DNA of 62,028 bases from an uncultured bacterium (GCA_949293245.1 CASFCS010000011.1:1-62028), one strand, 5' to 3'. Positions 18,278 to 27,064 are shown, numbered from the stretch's first letter. Notes: generated by a model not told the origin, from the sequence alone. A program made the numbers and translations.

Positions 18278-18297
18278 CGCCCTACCGTGGCAGTCAA
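18269..18297 (-). promoter_or_regulatory. Promoter of glgBCDA
   Basis: On the minus strand TTGACT, 17 nt, TATAAT; a near-consensus sigma-A promoter about 240 nt before the glgB start. Confidence 0.85.
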
Positions 18298-18559
18298 TAG
18301 AAACAGGGTAAAATCCACGCAAGAAATCGGGCGCATTCCGCAAATAACACAGGGAAAACCCCGCTCGGCAAGAAAGTACCCGGCCGGCGGTCCATAGCCC
18401 GGGCCAGGTAGTGAGAGAGCCGCATCCAAGGGAATGCGGCGGTATTCTCAATCAGAAGGGGGTATGGGTCAAAGGGAATTAATTTCTAATATCCCCAGAA
18501 TACGGCGCCGCATGGCCCCGGGTCCGGCGATTTTCTTCGGACGGCTGTGATTTAGAGGT

Positions 18560-18588
18560 ATTATAGCATGATTTGGGAGGAGATTCAA
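18560..18588 (-). promoter_or_regulatory. Second minus-strand promoter upstream of glg
   Basis: TTGAAT, 17 nt, TATAAT on the minus strand. It could be a distal glg promoter or drive a separate structured RNA that ends before 18297. Confidence 0.6.
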
Positions 18589-18674
18589 CTAAGAGGAAAA
18601 ACTTTCAACGTGGAAAAGGAGGGATTTTTCCCCGTCGGGCAGTCAATATTTTTTGCTGGGGAAGGGGATTGTTG

Positions 18675-18703
18675 TAGACAGAAGGGGAGGGAACAGATAT
18701 AAT
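18675..18703 (+). promoter_or_regulatory. Promoter of the sodium symporter gene
   Basis: TAGACA, 17 nt, TATAAT, about 70 nt before the ATG at 18773. Confidence 0.75.
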
Positions 18704-18772
18704 ATGATGCATTGCCGCGGCGGGGGGAAACCGGCGCGGCAGATGAAAAGAAGAAAAGGATGGAGTGATAAC

Positions 18773-20098
18773 ATGTCGCATTCCGGCGGAAAGCAGGGCG
18801 CCACCTTTACCAATCGCCTGGGATTTATTCTGGCCTCTGTAGGGTCCGCGGTGGGCATGGGGAACATCTGGATGTTTCCCTACCGGGTCAGCCAGTACGG
18901 CGGCGCGGCCTTTCTGATCGTGTACTTTGGGTTCATCTTTCTCTTTGGCTGGGTGGGGCTGTCGGGAGAGTTTGCCCTGGGCCGCCTCACAGGCACGGGG
19001 CCCATCGGCTCCTACGACTACGCCATGAAGAGCCGGGGCCTCCGGGGGGGCAAGGTGCTGGGGGCCATCCCCATGATCGGCTCCCTGGGCATTGCTGTGG
19101 GGTACGCCGTCATCGTGGGATGGGTGCTGCGGTACTTTGCCGGCTCCCTCACGGGGAGCGCCCTGTCCGCCCAGCCGGAGGGGTACTTCGACGCCATCAC
19201 CGGCAGCCTGGGCAGCTGGCCCTGGCACGTGATTGTGGTGGTGGCCACCGGGCTGATCCTGGCCGCCGGGGTGCTCAAGGGCATTGAGAAGGTGAGCCGG
19301 GTGATGATGCCCACCTTCTTCATTTTATTTATCGGCGTGGCGGTGTGGGTGTTCTTCCTGGACGGGGCCCTGGCGGGGTACGAGTACCTGCTGGTGCCCG
19401 ACTGGGGGCAGCTGCTCAACCCCACCACCTGGGTGATGGCCATGGGCCAGGCCTTCTTCTCCCTGTCCATCACCGGCTCGGGGATGATCATCTACGGCAG
19501 CTACCTCAGCCGGAAGGAGGACATTTCCGCCTCCGCCATGAGCACCGCGGTGCTGGATACCTGCGCGGCCCTGCTGGCGGCCTTTGCCATCGTGCCGGCG
19601 GTGTTTGCCTTCGGCCTGCCCACCAACTCGGGGCCCTCTCTGCTGTTTATCACCCTGCCCCGGGTGTTTGCCCAGATGCCAGGAGGCCAGGTGGTGGCGG
19701 TGGTGTTCTTCCTGTCCATCATTTTCGCGGGCATCACCTCCCTGGTGAATATGATGGAGGTGTGCTCCGAGGCGGTGATGCGGCAGTTCGGCTGGAAGCG
19801 GGTGCCCAGCGTGGCCCTGGTGGCGGCGGTGGTGCTGGCCGCCGGGCTGTTTATCGAGGAGAAGGACCGGCTGGATGCCTGGATGGACGTCATCAGCATC
19901 TATGTGGTGCCCTGCGGCGCCCTGCTGGGCGCTGTGATGATCTACTGGGTCCTGGGCCCGAAGAAGATTGACCAGGAGCTCAATCTGGGCCGCCGCCGGC
20001 CGGTAAGCCGGGTGACTGACTTTGTGGCCAGGTATGTCTATGTGCTTCTCACTGCGGTGGTGCTGGTGCTCAGCGTGGTATACCAGGGCATCGGATAA
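18773..20098 (+). CDS. Neurotransmitter:sodium symporter family transporter
   Basis: A 441-aa integral membrane protein of the NSS (SNF, LeuT-like) family, which imports amino acids or related amines with sodium. The first helix carries the sodium/substrate signature GSAVGMGNIWMFPY, and about 11-12 hydrophobic segments follow; the length matches short bacterial members. The ATG at 18773 is chosen because GGAG lies seven bases upstream; the frame is open for 40 more codons but without a ribosome site. It is monocistronic between its own promoter and the terminator at 20144. The substrate cannot be read from sequence. Confidence 0.92.
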   Translation: MSHSGGKQGATFTNRLGFILASVGSAVGMGNIWMFPYRVSQYGGAAFLIVYFGFIFLFGWVGLSGEFALGRLTGTGPIGSYDYAMKSRGLRGGKVLGAIPMIGSLGIAVGYAVIVGWVLRYFAGSLTGSALSAQPEGYFDAITGSLGSWPWHVIVVVATGLILAAGVLKGIEKVSRVMMPTFFILFIGVAVWVFFLDGALAGYEYLLVPDWGQLLNPTTWVMAMGQAFFSLSITGSGMIIYGSYLSRKEDISASAMSTAVLDTCAALLAAFAIVPAVFAFGLPTNSGPSLLFITLPRVFAQMPGGQVVAVVFFLSIIFAGITSLVNMMEVCSEAVMRQFGWKRVPSVALVAAVVLAAGLFIEEKDRLDAWMDVISIYVVPCGALLGAVMIYWVLGPKKIDQELNLGRRRPVSRVTDFVARYVYVLLTAVVLVLSVVYQGIG

Positions 20099-20143
20099 AG
20101 CGCACTCTGGGAAAATATAGCGAGATGTGCAATATTTAAATGT

Positions 20144-20183
20144 AGAGGGCCCGCCCGGACAGATGTCCGGGCGGGCCCTCTTT
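20144..20183. terminator. Strong terminator after the symporter gene
   Basis: An 18-bp perfect stem AGAGGGCCCGCCCGGACA and its complement with a GA loop, then TTTG. It also faces the convergent DUF1540 gene. Confidence 0.9.
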
Positions 20184-20198
20184 GACGCTGGGATTGGG

Positions 20199-20384
20199 TC
20201 AGGTGCAGCTGGTGCCGTGGGTGCCCAGCTTGAAGGAGGCGCATTTGGTCTCCTTACAGTCGCACACGTTGTTCTGGCAGCAGCCCACCTTGATCTGCTG
20301 GAGGGTGCAGGTCTGGTCGGGGCCGCTGTGGTAGGCGCAGCTGTTCACGCTGCACTGTACGGAGGGATTGCTGTGGTTGGTCAT
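20199..20384 (-). CDS. DUF1540 family Cys-rich protein
   Basis: A 61-aa protein with eight conserved cysteines in the DUF1540 pattern (VQCSVNSCAYH, CTLQQIKVG, CDCKETKCASF). These small proteins are common in spore-forming Firmicutes; the cysteines suggest metal or disulfide binding, and the function is unknown. AAGGAG is nine bases before the ATG at 20384, but directly abuts an upstream in-frame ATG at 20393, so the later start is preferred. It follows the membrane-protein gene on the same strand by about 80 nt and may be co-transcribed. Confidence 0.88.
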   Translation of the reverse strand: MTNHSNPSVQCSVNSCAYHSGPDQTCTLQQIKVGCCQNNVCDCKETKCASFKLGTHGTSCT

Positions 20385-20465
20385 GGGATCCATCTCCTTT
20401 TCCAGTTCCTGATCTGTCCGGGAGGCCCGGCAGGTCAGAAACAGGATGCCCCGGAGGGAGCGGGA

Positions 20466-21302
20466 TTATACCTCCTCCTCCGGGTTTTTCTGGGGGAGCA
20501 CCTGGGGGATGAAGCGCCGGGCAAAGCGGCCCTTGCCGCGGTTTTTCACATAGAAGTAGCCGATCACCGAGAACACCACCGCCCCGATGAAGTTGACAAA
20601 GAGGTCGGCCATGGTGTCCAGCAGTCCGATGTCCACATACCCGCCCAGGCCAAGGGCCCGGTGGGACCCGTCTTCCAGCACCAAAATCACATCGGTAATG
20701 CCTGTTACCGCCACTGCGGCGGTGCCGTGGGCCGGGTCCAGCAGGACGGTGGAGATGTGGTTCACAACGGTGTCCTTCTGCATATCCAGCAGAAAATACT
20801 GGTCCATAAAGTGCTCAAAAAACTCCCACAGAACCCCGATGGTCATGGAGAAGCAGAAGGCCATGATGGCCATGAAGAAGGGGGACAGACTCAGGGACAC
20901 CCGCTCGTGGCGGTTGAGGATATCCACCATGGAAAAGCCGATGGCGGCACAGAGAAAGCCGTTCATGGTGTGGAGCATGGTGTCCCAGTAGGGGAAGGCC
21001 ACATAGAAGGAGCGGATCTCCCCCAGGATCTCTGCGGCGAAGATGAACAGAAGGATGATGATCTCCAGGGTGTTGGGCAGGTCCACCCGCAGGTGGCGCT
21101 CAATGGCCGAGGGCAGGAGGAAGAGGACCAGCGTGAGCACACACAGGGCCACATTCTCATAATTGCGGTTGAGCAGCTGAAACACCAGCATCAGCAGCAC
21201 CAGAAAACGCAGGGTGAAGTAGATCATGTATACCGAGCGCTTGCTCTGGATGTGCTGGCGGAGCTGTTCCGAGGTGGGGAAGAGACGCTTTTTTTCTTTC
21301 AT
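20466..21302 (-). CDS. YjdF/DUF2238-like membrane protein
   Basis: A 278-aa protein with about six membrane helices (starting YFTLRFLVLLMLVFQLL). A conserved hydrophilic part near WDTMLHTMNGFL and GVLWEFFEHFMDQYF resembles DUF2238/YjdF-type proteins, whose function is not known to me; acidic and His residues near the membrane (HTMNG, WEFFEH) could form a metal site. It ends with a basic stretch and EEEV. It starts at ATG behind GGGAGG and is divergent from the small gene at 21365. Identification at family level is moderate. Confidence 0.75.
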   Translation of the reverse strand: MKEKKRLFPTSEQLRQHIQSKRSVYMIYFTLRFLVLLMLVFQLLNRNYENVALCVLTLVLFLLPSAIERHLRVDLPNTLEIIILLFIFAAEILGEIRSFYVAFPYWDTMLHTMNGFLCAAIGFSMVDILNRHERVSLSLSPFFMAIMAFCFSMTIGVLWEFFEHFMDQYFLLDMQKDTVVNHISTVLLDPAHGTAAVAVTGITDVILVLEDGSHRALGLGGYVDIGLLDTMADLFVNFIGAVVFSVIGYFYVKNRGKGRFARRFIPQVLPQKNPEEEV

Positions 21303-21364
21303 CAGAACCTCCCTGGTCAGTCTGGCCCCTCAAGCGCATAGGCTGGAGGGGGAGGTGAGGAACA

Positions 21365-21577
21365 GTGGATCTCAAAGGGAATCAGATCACCCTGGGGGAG
21401 CTGTGGGACCGCCCGGCCAGCCGGGCGGTGTTCAAACGCCGGGTGCCCATTCTGGCGGGGTATACCCTGAAGGGGGCGGCCAGGACCATCACCCTGGGGC
21501 AGCTGGCGGACTTTCTGGGGGGACTGGTGCCGGGAAAACTCATAGACGGGGTGCTTGACGAGCTCCGTCGGGTATGA
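21365..21577 (+). CDS. Small hypothetical protein (70 aa)
   Basis: A GTG-started reading frame of 70 codons with a good GGAGG nine bases upstream, ending just before a strong terminator. It encodes a basic, probably helical protein (start MDLKGNQITLGELWDRPASR, end LIDGVLDELRRV). I recognise no family. The codon use resembles neighbouring genes, and the ribosome site and terminator support a real gene. It is divergent from the YjdF-like gene. Confidence 0.6.
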   Translation: MDLKGNQITLGELWDRPASRAVFKRRVPILAGYTLKGAARTITLGQLADFLGGLVPGKLIDGVLDELRRV

Positions 21578-21580
21578 AAA

Positions 21581-21611
21581 GCGCCCCGCGGCCCAAAAGG
21601 CCGCGGGGCGC
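21581..21611. terminator. Bidirectional terminator
   Basis: A 13-bp stem GCGCCCCGCGGCC / GGCCGCGGGGCGC with a CAAAA loop between the convergent small gene and the glyoxalase gene. Confidence 0.85.
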
Positions 21612-21628
21612 TCCGGCGCTGCGGGGCC

Positions 21629-21997
21629 TTACTTCTTCTCGGGCACGATCTCGATCCAGTATCCGTCGGGATCCTCGATGAAATAGATGCCCATGGCGGG
21701 ATTTTCAAAGCACACACAGCCCATCTCCTTGTGCTTTGCCAGGGAGGCGGCCATATCCGGTGTGGTGAGGGCCAGGTGGAACTCGCACTCCCCCAGATCG
21801 TAGGCCTGGGGGTGGTCCCGCAGCCAGGTGAGCTCCAGGGAGAAGCCGGTGGCGGAGTCCCCCAGGAAGGCGATCACGTAGCTGCCGTCCTGGGCCCGCT
21901 TTTCCCGCACCTGGGTGAGCCCCAGGGCTTCACGGTAGAAGGCCAGGGAGCGGTCCAGGTCGGAGACGTTGAAGTTGAAGTGGTTGAATCGGTACAT
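21629..21997 (-). CDS. VOC family protein, lactoylglutathione lyase-like
   Basis: A 122-aa single vicinal-oxygen-chelate domain. Metal-ligand positions fit glyoxalase I: His in RFNHFNFNVSDL, Glu in SLELTW, His in EFHLALTTPD and Glu in YWIEIVPEKK. Glyoxalase I detoxifies methylglyoxal, a by-product of glycolysis, which fits its place beside pyruvate kinase. It starts at ATG behind AGGAGG. A related VOC function cannot be excluded. Confidence 0.88.
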   Translation of the reverse strand: MYRFNHFNFNVSDLDRSLAFYREALGLTQVREKRAQDGSYVIAFLGDSATGFSLELTWLRDHPQAYDLGECEFHLALTTPDMAASLAKHKEMGCVCFENPAMGIYFIEDPDGYWIEIVPEKK

Positions 21998-22041
21998 GGG
22001 ATACCCTCCTGTTCAGTATGCCCCGTGGGGGGCGGAAATGT

Positions 22042-22082
22042 AAAAAACACAGGCTCCGCCGCGGTGCGCGCCGGAGCCTGTG
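22042..22082 (-). terminator. Terminator of pyk
   Basis: Minus-strand stem CACAGGCTCCG / CGGAGCCTGTG, followed by TTTTTTA. Confidence 0.9.
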
Positions 22083-22111
22083 AAATACCTGCGGCCAGGA
22101 TGAAAACGGAA

Positions 22112-23563
22112 TCAGAAGGAGGGGAACTCCTCCACCACCTGAGCCTTGATGAGGTTGGTGGTGCCGCTGCGGCCGATGGGCACGCCGGCGGTGATGACCA
22201 CGGTGTCGCCGGGCTGGACGAAGCCCTCCTTCCGGGCGCCCTCCACACACAGGGAGAACAGCCGGTCGGTGGAGTCCACAGAGCCGGACAGGTAGGGGTG
22301 CACGCCCCAGGTGATGGCCAGCTGGCGGCGCACCTTCTCCTCAGTGGTCAGAACGGCGATGGGGCAGCCGGGACGGAAGCGGGAGATGATGCGGGCGGTG
22401 TAGCCCGACTTGGAGGCCACCAGAATGGCCTTGGCGTTCAGGTCCATGGCGGTCAGACAGCTGGTGTGGCTGATGGCCTGGCTGATGGCGTCGGTGGCGG
22501 CGGTGTGGTCCGTATCGCTGATGGAGGCGGCCCGGAAGCGCTTCCAGTACTTGATGGCATCCTCGGCGGCATTGACGATGTTCACCATGCTGGTGAGGGC
22601 CTCCACAGGGTACTTGCCGGAGGCGGTCTCGCCGGAGAGCATCACGCAGCTGGTGCCGTCGTACACGGCGTTGGCCACGTCGGACACCTCGGCACGGGTG
22701 GGCCGGGGGTTGCGGATCATGGAGTCCAGCATCTGGGTGGCGGTGATAACCGTCTTGCCCTTGCGGATGGCGGTCTTGATCATGCGCTTCTGGAGGACAG
22801 GCACCTCATGGGCGGGGATCTCCACGCCCAGGTCGCCCCGGGCTACCATGATGCCGTCGGCGGCGTCCACGATGGCGTCCAGGTTGTCCACGCCCTCCCG
22901 GTTCTCGATCTTGGCGATGATCATGATCTTCTCTCCGCCGTGCTCCTTCAGGGTGGCGCGGATGGCCTCTACGTCGGAGGCCCGGCGGACAAAGGAGGCG
23001 GCGATAAAGTCAAAGTCGTGCTCGGCGGCAAACTTCAGGTCGTCCTTATCCTTCTCCGTGAGGGAGGGGAGCATGATGCTCACGTTGGGAATGTTGATAG
23101 ACTTATTGTTGGACAGGGGACCGCCGTTCTCCACGGTGCAGATGATGTCGTGGCCCTGGATCTCGGTGACAACCAGCTCGATCAGGCCGTCGTCAATGAG
23201 AACGCGGTTGCCTACAGACAGCTCCTCATGGAGGGAGGCGTAGGTCACGGAGACCTTGGTGTTGTCCCCTTCCACATCGTCGGTGGTCAGAGTAAAGGTG
23301 TCGCCGGGGTTCAGGGTGATGGGGCCCGCAGCAAAGGTTTTGATGCGGATCTCGGGGCCCTTGGTGTCCAGGATGGTGGCGACGGGGCGGCCCAGAGCGT
23401 CACGGACATGCTGCAGACGGGTCAGCTGAGCCAGGTGGCTCTCATGTGTGCCGTGGGAGAAGTTGAAGCGGGCGGCGTCCATGCCGGCCAGAATCAGCTT
23501 CCGGATGGTCTCCTCATCGGAGGAGGCAGGGCCGAGGGTGCATACGATTTTCGTATTTCTCAT
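22112..23563 (-). CDS. pyk: Pyruvate kinase
   Basis: A 483-aa glycolytic enzyme converting phosphoenolpyruvate and ADP to pyruvate and ATP. It begins MRNTKIVCTLGPASSDEE and has the FNFSHGTHE substrate site, ATILDTKGPEIR, the Lys in IIAKIENREG, MVARGDLGVEIP and the MLSGETASGKYP segment. It ends after the allosteric C-domain, without the extra PEP-utiliser domain found in Bacillus. It is transcribed alone from a promoter 35 nt upstream to the terminator at 22042. Confidence 0.97.
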   Translation of the reverse strand: MRNTKIVCTLGPASSDEETIRKLILAGMDAARFNFSHGTHESHLAQLTRLQHVRDALGRPVATILDTKGPEIRIKTFAAGPITLNPGDTFTLTTDDVEGDNTKVSVTYASLHEELSVGNRVLIDDGLIELVVTEIQGHDIICTVENGGPLSNNKSINIPNVSIMLPSLTEKDKDDLKFAAEHDFDFIAASFVRRASDVEAIRATLKEHGGEKIMIIAKIENREGVDNLDAIVDAADGIMVARGDLGVEIPAHEVPVLQKRMIKTAIRKGKTVITATQMLDSMIRNPRPTRAEVSDVANAVYDGTSCVMLSGETASGKYPVEALTSMVNIVNAAEDAIKYWKRFRAASISDTDHTAATDAISQAISHTSCLTAMDLNAKAILVASKSGYTARIISRFRPGCPIAVLTTEEKVRRQLAITWGVHPYLSGSVDSTDRLFSLCVEGARKEGFVQPGDTVVITAGVPIGRSGTTNLIKAQVVEEFPSF

Positions 23564-23597
23564 ATCTCATTCACCTCTTACAGGATGATTAAATGAT

Positions 23598-23627
23598 ACT
23601 ATACCCAGCGAGAATTTACAATATCAA
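23598..23627 (-). promoter_or_regulatory. Promoter of pyk
   Basis: Minus strand TTGATA, 18 nt, TATAGT, close to the pyk start. Confidence 0.65.
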
Positions 23628-23733
23628 AGGAAGTGATTTGGAAAGGTTTACACACATTGACGAAAGAGGGGCAAAACAAAGGGGGGTTTTTTTTCGCTCA
23701 GGCGATAAGAAAAATAAATTCATTTTTTGTTAG

Positions 23734-23780
23734 TGAAAAAAATGGCACCCTCTCCGCCGGGAAACAGCGAAGAGGGTACC
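23734..23780 (-). terminator. Terminator after the CNNM/CorC gene
   Basis: Minus-strand arms GGTACCCTCT and AGAGGGTGCC followed by ATTTTTTTC. Confidence 0.85.
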
Positions 23781-23815
23781 ACAGGATGTCAAAATTGGAA
23801 AGGGGGGGCGGAAGA

Positions 23816-25168
23816 TCACCCCTGGGAGCTGCCTTCTCCCCGGGGGGGCGGAGCGATGCGGGAGACCAGGGCGGTATCCACCCGGCGCTCGGTAATGGAC
23901 TCCACCTGGATGTGAAGCCCGTGGGCATCCACCGCCAGGGTGGAGCCGTCCTCGGGGATGACGGACAGCTGGGCGAACACCAGGCCCCCCAGGGTGTCTG
24001 ACTCCTCCTCCGGGGGGAACCGGATATCCAGGGCCTCCGCCAGGGTCTCCAGAGGGCAGCTGCCGCTCACCCGCCAGAGGTTCTCCTCCAGGGGCTGGAT
24101 CTCCTGCTCCTCCTGGGGGTCGAACTCGTCGTAGATATTGCCCACGATCTCCTCCAGCAGGTCCTCCATGGTCACCAGGCCGGAGGTGCCGCCGTATTCG
24201 TCCACCACAATGGCGATGTGCACCTTTTTGCTCTGCATATCCCGGAACAGCACGTCGGTCTGGACGGACTCGGGAACGAAATAGGCGCTGCGCAGCAGGC
24301 TGCGGAAGGGCTGGGGCTGGGGGGACTGGAGGTTGAGGAAGTAGTCCCGGGCGTTGAGAATACCCACAATGTCGTCGGCGTCCTCGTTGTACACCGGGAA
24401 GCGGGAGAGGCCCGAGTCCCGGATGGTGGAGACGATGTCCTCGGCGGTGTCCTCCACCCACAGCATGACCATGTCGGTGCGGTGGACCATCACGTCCTCG
24501 GCGGTGGTGTTGTTGAACTCAAAGATGTTGTCGATGAGCTCCCGCTCCGCGGGCTGGATGGCGCCCCGCTCTTCCCCCAGATCCACCATCATGCGGATCT
24601 CGTCCTCGGAGACATCCTCCCCATCGGCCCGGGGGTCAATGCCCAGCAGCCGCAGCACCCCGTTGGTGGACTTGGACAGCAGCCAGATCACCGGGCGGAA
24701 GGCCACGCTGATGGCATACACCACTCCCACAGTGGCCCGTGCCACCCCCTCGGTGCGCTTCATGGCCACCCGCTTGGGCACCAGCTCGCCGAACACCAGG
24801 CTGAAGTAGGAGAGGACCAGGGTAATGGCCAGCACCATCAGACTGTTGAGGGGACCGGCGGGGATGAGAGTGAAGCCCACATCCTCCACCAGAAAATTCA
24901 CCAGCCGGTCGGAGAAGTAGTCCGCGGCAAAGGCGGAGGACAGAAAGCCCGCCAGGGTGATGGCGATCTGAATGGCGGAGAGAAAGTGGTCCGGGGCCTG
25001 GGTAAGCTTGAGCAGTTTTTTTGCCCGCTTGTCGCCCTCCTCAGCCTGCTTTTTCAGCTTGCTCTCGGACAGGGAGATCACGGCGATCTCCGCCGCGGCG
25101 AAGAAGGCGTTGATCGCGATGAGGATCAGCAGGAGTAGGAGTGCGGAGAATAATGGGCCGTCTGACAA
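23816..25168 (-). CDS. CNNM/CorC (hemolysin) family transporter-like protein
   Basis: A 450-aa membrane protein: an N-terminal DUF21/CNNM transmembrane domain (about 1-190), a pair of CBS domains (about 205-330, VMVHRTDMVMLW and VGILNARDYF), and a C-terminal CorC_HlyC domain (about 345-430, IVVDEYGGTSGLVTMEDLLE). Such proteins take part in magnesium or cobalt export; the old name hemolysin is misleading. The start is probably TTG at 25168, eight bases after AAGGAGG, rather than the upstream ATG at 25192, because the ribosome site would lie inside the longer reading frame. Monocistronic. Confidence 0.9.
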   Translation of the reverse strand: MSDGPLFSALLLLLILIAINAFFAAAEIAVISLSESKLKKQAEEGDKRAKKLLKLTQAPDHFLSAIQIAITLAGFLSSAFAADYFSDRLVNFLVEDVGFTLIPAGPLNSLMVLAITLVLSYFSLVFGELVPKRVAMKRTEGVARATVGVVYAISVAFRPVIWLLSKSTNGVLRLLGIDPRADGEDVSEDEIRMMVDLGEERGAIQPAERELIDNIFEFNNTTAEDVMVHRTDMVMLWVEDTAEDIVSTIRDSGLSRFPVYNEDADDIVGILNARDYFLNLQSPQPQPFRSLLRSAYFVPESVQTDVLFRDMQSKKVHIAIVVDEYGGTSGLVTMEDLLEEIVGNIYDEFDPQEEQEIQPLEENLWRVSGSCPLETLAEALDIRFPPEEESDTLGGLVFAQLSVIPEDGSTLAVDAHGLHIQVESITERRVDTALVSRIAPPPRGEGSSQG

Positions 25169-25243
25169 GGGTGATTCCTCCTTGAAACACAAAAAACGGA
25201 AAGGGACGCGGGGCGGGCAGGAAAATTCCGCCGCGCTGGGGCC

Positions 25244-25271
25244 ATTATATCATGGGATGAGGGAAAAGCAA
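25244..25271 (-). promoter_or_regulatory. Promoter of the CNNM/CorC gene
   Basis: Minus strand TTGCTT, 16 nt, TATAAT, about 75 nt before the TTG start. Confidence 0.65.
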
Positions 25272-25299
25272 AGGATTTTGGGGGCGGGAAGAGAAGGAA

Positions 25300-25328
25300 T
25301 TGCGCCTGTGTACTCCGTATGTTATAAT
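25300..25328 (+). promoter_or_regulatory. Promoter of the beta-CASP hydrolase gene
   Basis: TTGCGC, 17 nt, TATAAT, about 90 nt before the GTG start. It is divergent from the CNNM promoter. Confidence 0.7.
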
Positions 25329-25423
25329 CAAATTGCACAATAGGTCGGCTTTTTCGCCCCATTTCGGGGGGTGCAGACCCGCCGGAAAGGGCCGGCAAGA
25401 ATACGGAAAGGAAGGTGTTGTGG

Positions 25424-27019
25424 GTGAAGCTGACATTTTACGGCGCCGCCAAGGCGGTCACCGGCAGCTGTCACTGTCTGGAGTGCGGGGGGAAGCGGAT
25501 CCTGGTGGACTGCGGACTGCAGCAGGGCAAGGACGAGTGGAACAACGGCGAGCTGGAGTTTCGGGCGGGCAGCATCGACTGCGTGATCGTGACCCACGCC
25601 CACATCGACCACACCGGGCGGCTGCCCCTGCTGGTGAAGCAGGGCTTCCGGGGGAGTATCGTCTGCACCCGCCTCACCGCCCAGCTTATGAGCATCATGC
25701 TGCGGGACTCGGCCCATATCCAGGAGAGCGACGCCAAGTGGAAAAACCAGAAGGGCCGCCGGGCGGGCCGCCCGGTGGTGGAGCCTCTGTACACCCTGGC
25801 GGACGCGGAGGCCACCATGGAGCTGGTGCGGGGCTATGAGTACGGCCAGGACATCCAGCTGACTGAGGGGGTGCGGGTGCGCTTTACCGACGCGGGCCAC
25901 CTGCTGGGCTCGGCCTGCGCGGAGGTGTGGCTCACCGAGGGGGATGAGACGCGCAAGGTGGTGTTCACCGGGGATCTGGGCAACGTGAACCAGCCCATTA
26001 TCCGGGACCCCCAGCCCCTGTACGAGACCGACTATCTGGTCACCGAGAGCACCTACGGCGACCGCCTCCACGAGGGAACCGGGGAGTACACCCAGGAGCT
26101 GGCCCGGGTGATCGACGCCACTCTGGCCCGGGGCGGCAATGTGATCATCCCCTCCTTTGCCGTGGGCCGCACCCAGGAACTGCTCTATTTTATGCGGGAA
26201 ATGAAGGAAAAGGGACTGGTGAAGAGCGACCCCGACTTCACCGTCTGCGTGGACTCCCCCCTGGCCAACGAGGCCACCCGCATCTTCTCCGGGGACCTGC
26301 GGGGCTATCTGGACGAGGAGGCCATCGAGCGCATCAAGGGCGGGGCCCTCTTCCTCTTCCAGGGGCTGGAGCTCATTGAGAGCAGCGAGGAGTCCCGGGC
26401 CCTCAATGAGGACCCCAAGCCCAAGGTCATCATCTCCGCCTCGGGCATGTGTGACGCCGGGCGCATCCGGCACCACCTCAAGCACAACCTGTGGCGCAAG
26501 GAGTGCGCCGTGGTCTTTGTGGGCTACCAGGCCGAGGGCACCCTGGGCCGGCTGCTGCTGGACGGAGCTGCCAGCGTGCGGATGTTCGGGGAGGAGATCG
26601 CCGTCCGGGCGAGGATCATCAACTTCAAGGGCCTCTCCTCCCACGCCGACCGCAACCACCTGCTCTCCTGGGCCAAAAACTTTGCCCCCGCCCCCCGGCA
26701 CACCTTCGTGGTCCACGGGGAGGCCCGGGTGGCGGAGACCTACGCCCAGACCCTCCGGGAGAACCGGCTGGACGCCCACGCCCCCGACCCGGGGGAGGTC
26801 TACGACCTGCTGGCCGACCGGATGGTGAAGGCGGGGGAGCCCAGGCCGGAGAAGTCCGCCCGGGAGATGGAGCTGTATGCGTCGCCCGCCTTCCGTCGCC
26901 TGGAGGACGTGGCCCAGAAGCTGCTGGAGACGGTGCAGCACAACCGGGGGGGCACCAACAAGGACCTCACCAAATTCGCCGACCAGCTGGCCGCCCTCAT
27001 CGAGAAGTGGGACCGCTGA
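25424..27019 (+). CDS. Beta-CASP metallo-beta-lactamase-fold hydrolase (RNA-processing type)
   Basis: A 531-aa enzyme of the metallo-beta-lactamase/beta-CASP group. The zinc motif THAHIDHTGRLP (HxHxDH), a later DAGHLLGS, the beta-CASP signature SASGMCDAGR and the RMMBL part with SSHADRNHLL are intact. Relatives act as mRNA 3'-end processing-like nucleases; its target is unknown. Three in-frame starts exist (GTG 25415, TTG 25418, GTG 25424); GTG 25424 is chosen because AAAGGAAGG ends eight bases before it. A 13-bp hairpin follows the stop. Confidence 0.9.
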   Translation: MKLTFYGAAKAVTGSCHCLECGGKRILVDCGLQQGKDEWNNGELEFRAGSIDCVIVTHAHIDHTGRLPLLVKQGFRGSIVCTRLTAQLMSIMLRDSAHIQESDAKWKNQKGRRAGRPVVEPLYTLADAEATMELVRGYEYGQDIQLTEGVRVRFTDAGHLLGSACAEVWLTEGDETRKVVFTGDLGNVNQPIIRDPQPLYETDYLVTESTYGDRLHEGTGEYTQELARVIDATLARGGNVIIPSFAVGRTQELLYFMREMKEKGLVKSDPDFTVCVDSPLANEATRIFSGDLRGYLDEEAIERIKGGALFLFQGLELIESSEESRALNEDPKPKVIISASGMCDAGRIRHHLKHNLWRKECAVVFVGYQAEGTLGRLLLDGAASVRMFGEEIAVRARIINFKGLSSHADRNHLLSWAKNFAPAPRHTFVVHGEARVAETYAQTLRENRLDAHAPDPGEVYDLLADRMVKAGEPRPEKSAREMELYASPAFRRLEDVAQKLLETVQHNRGGTNKDLTKFADQLAALIEKWDR

Positions 27020-27033
27020 ATATACCCCTTTCT

Positions 27034-27064
27034 CTGCCCGCCGGAGCGCGCCTCCGGCGGGCAG
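27034..27064 (+). terminator. Hairpin after the beta-CASP gene
   Basis: Perfect 13-bp arms CTGCCCGCCGGAG / CTCCGGCGGGCAG; the following sequence is only weakly T-rich. Confidence 0.65.

Larger units (their letters stand above)
18028..18772. other. Long divergent intergenic region between glgB and the symporter
   Basis: This 745-nt stretch has no convincing gene. It holds the glg promoter with an operator-like palindrome (18261-18297), a second minus-strand promoter (18560-18588), the symporter promoter (18675-18703), and an 11-bp hairpin at 18150-18183 inside the glg leader. The part between the two minus-strand promoters is rich in inverted repeats and could be a structured RNA. The glg mRNA would have a leader of about 235 nt from the nearer promoter. 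Confidence 0.7.

Noticed and set aside
18298-18560. 6S, SRP, RNase P or transfer-messenger RNA in the glg intergenic region
   Set aside because: None of their hallmark sequences was found; only general base pairing is present.
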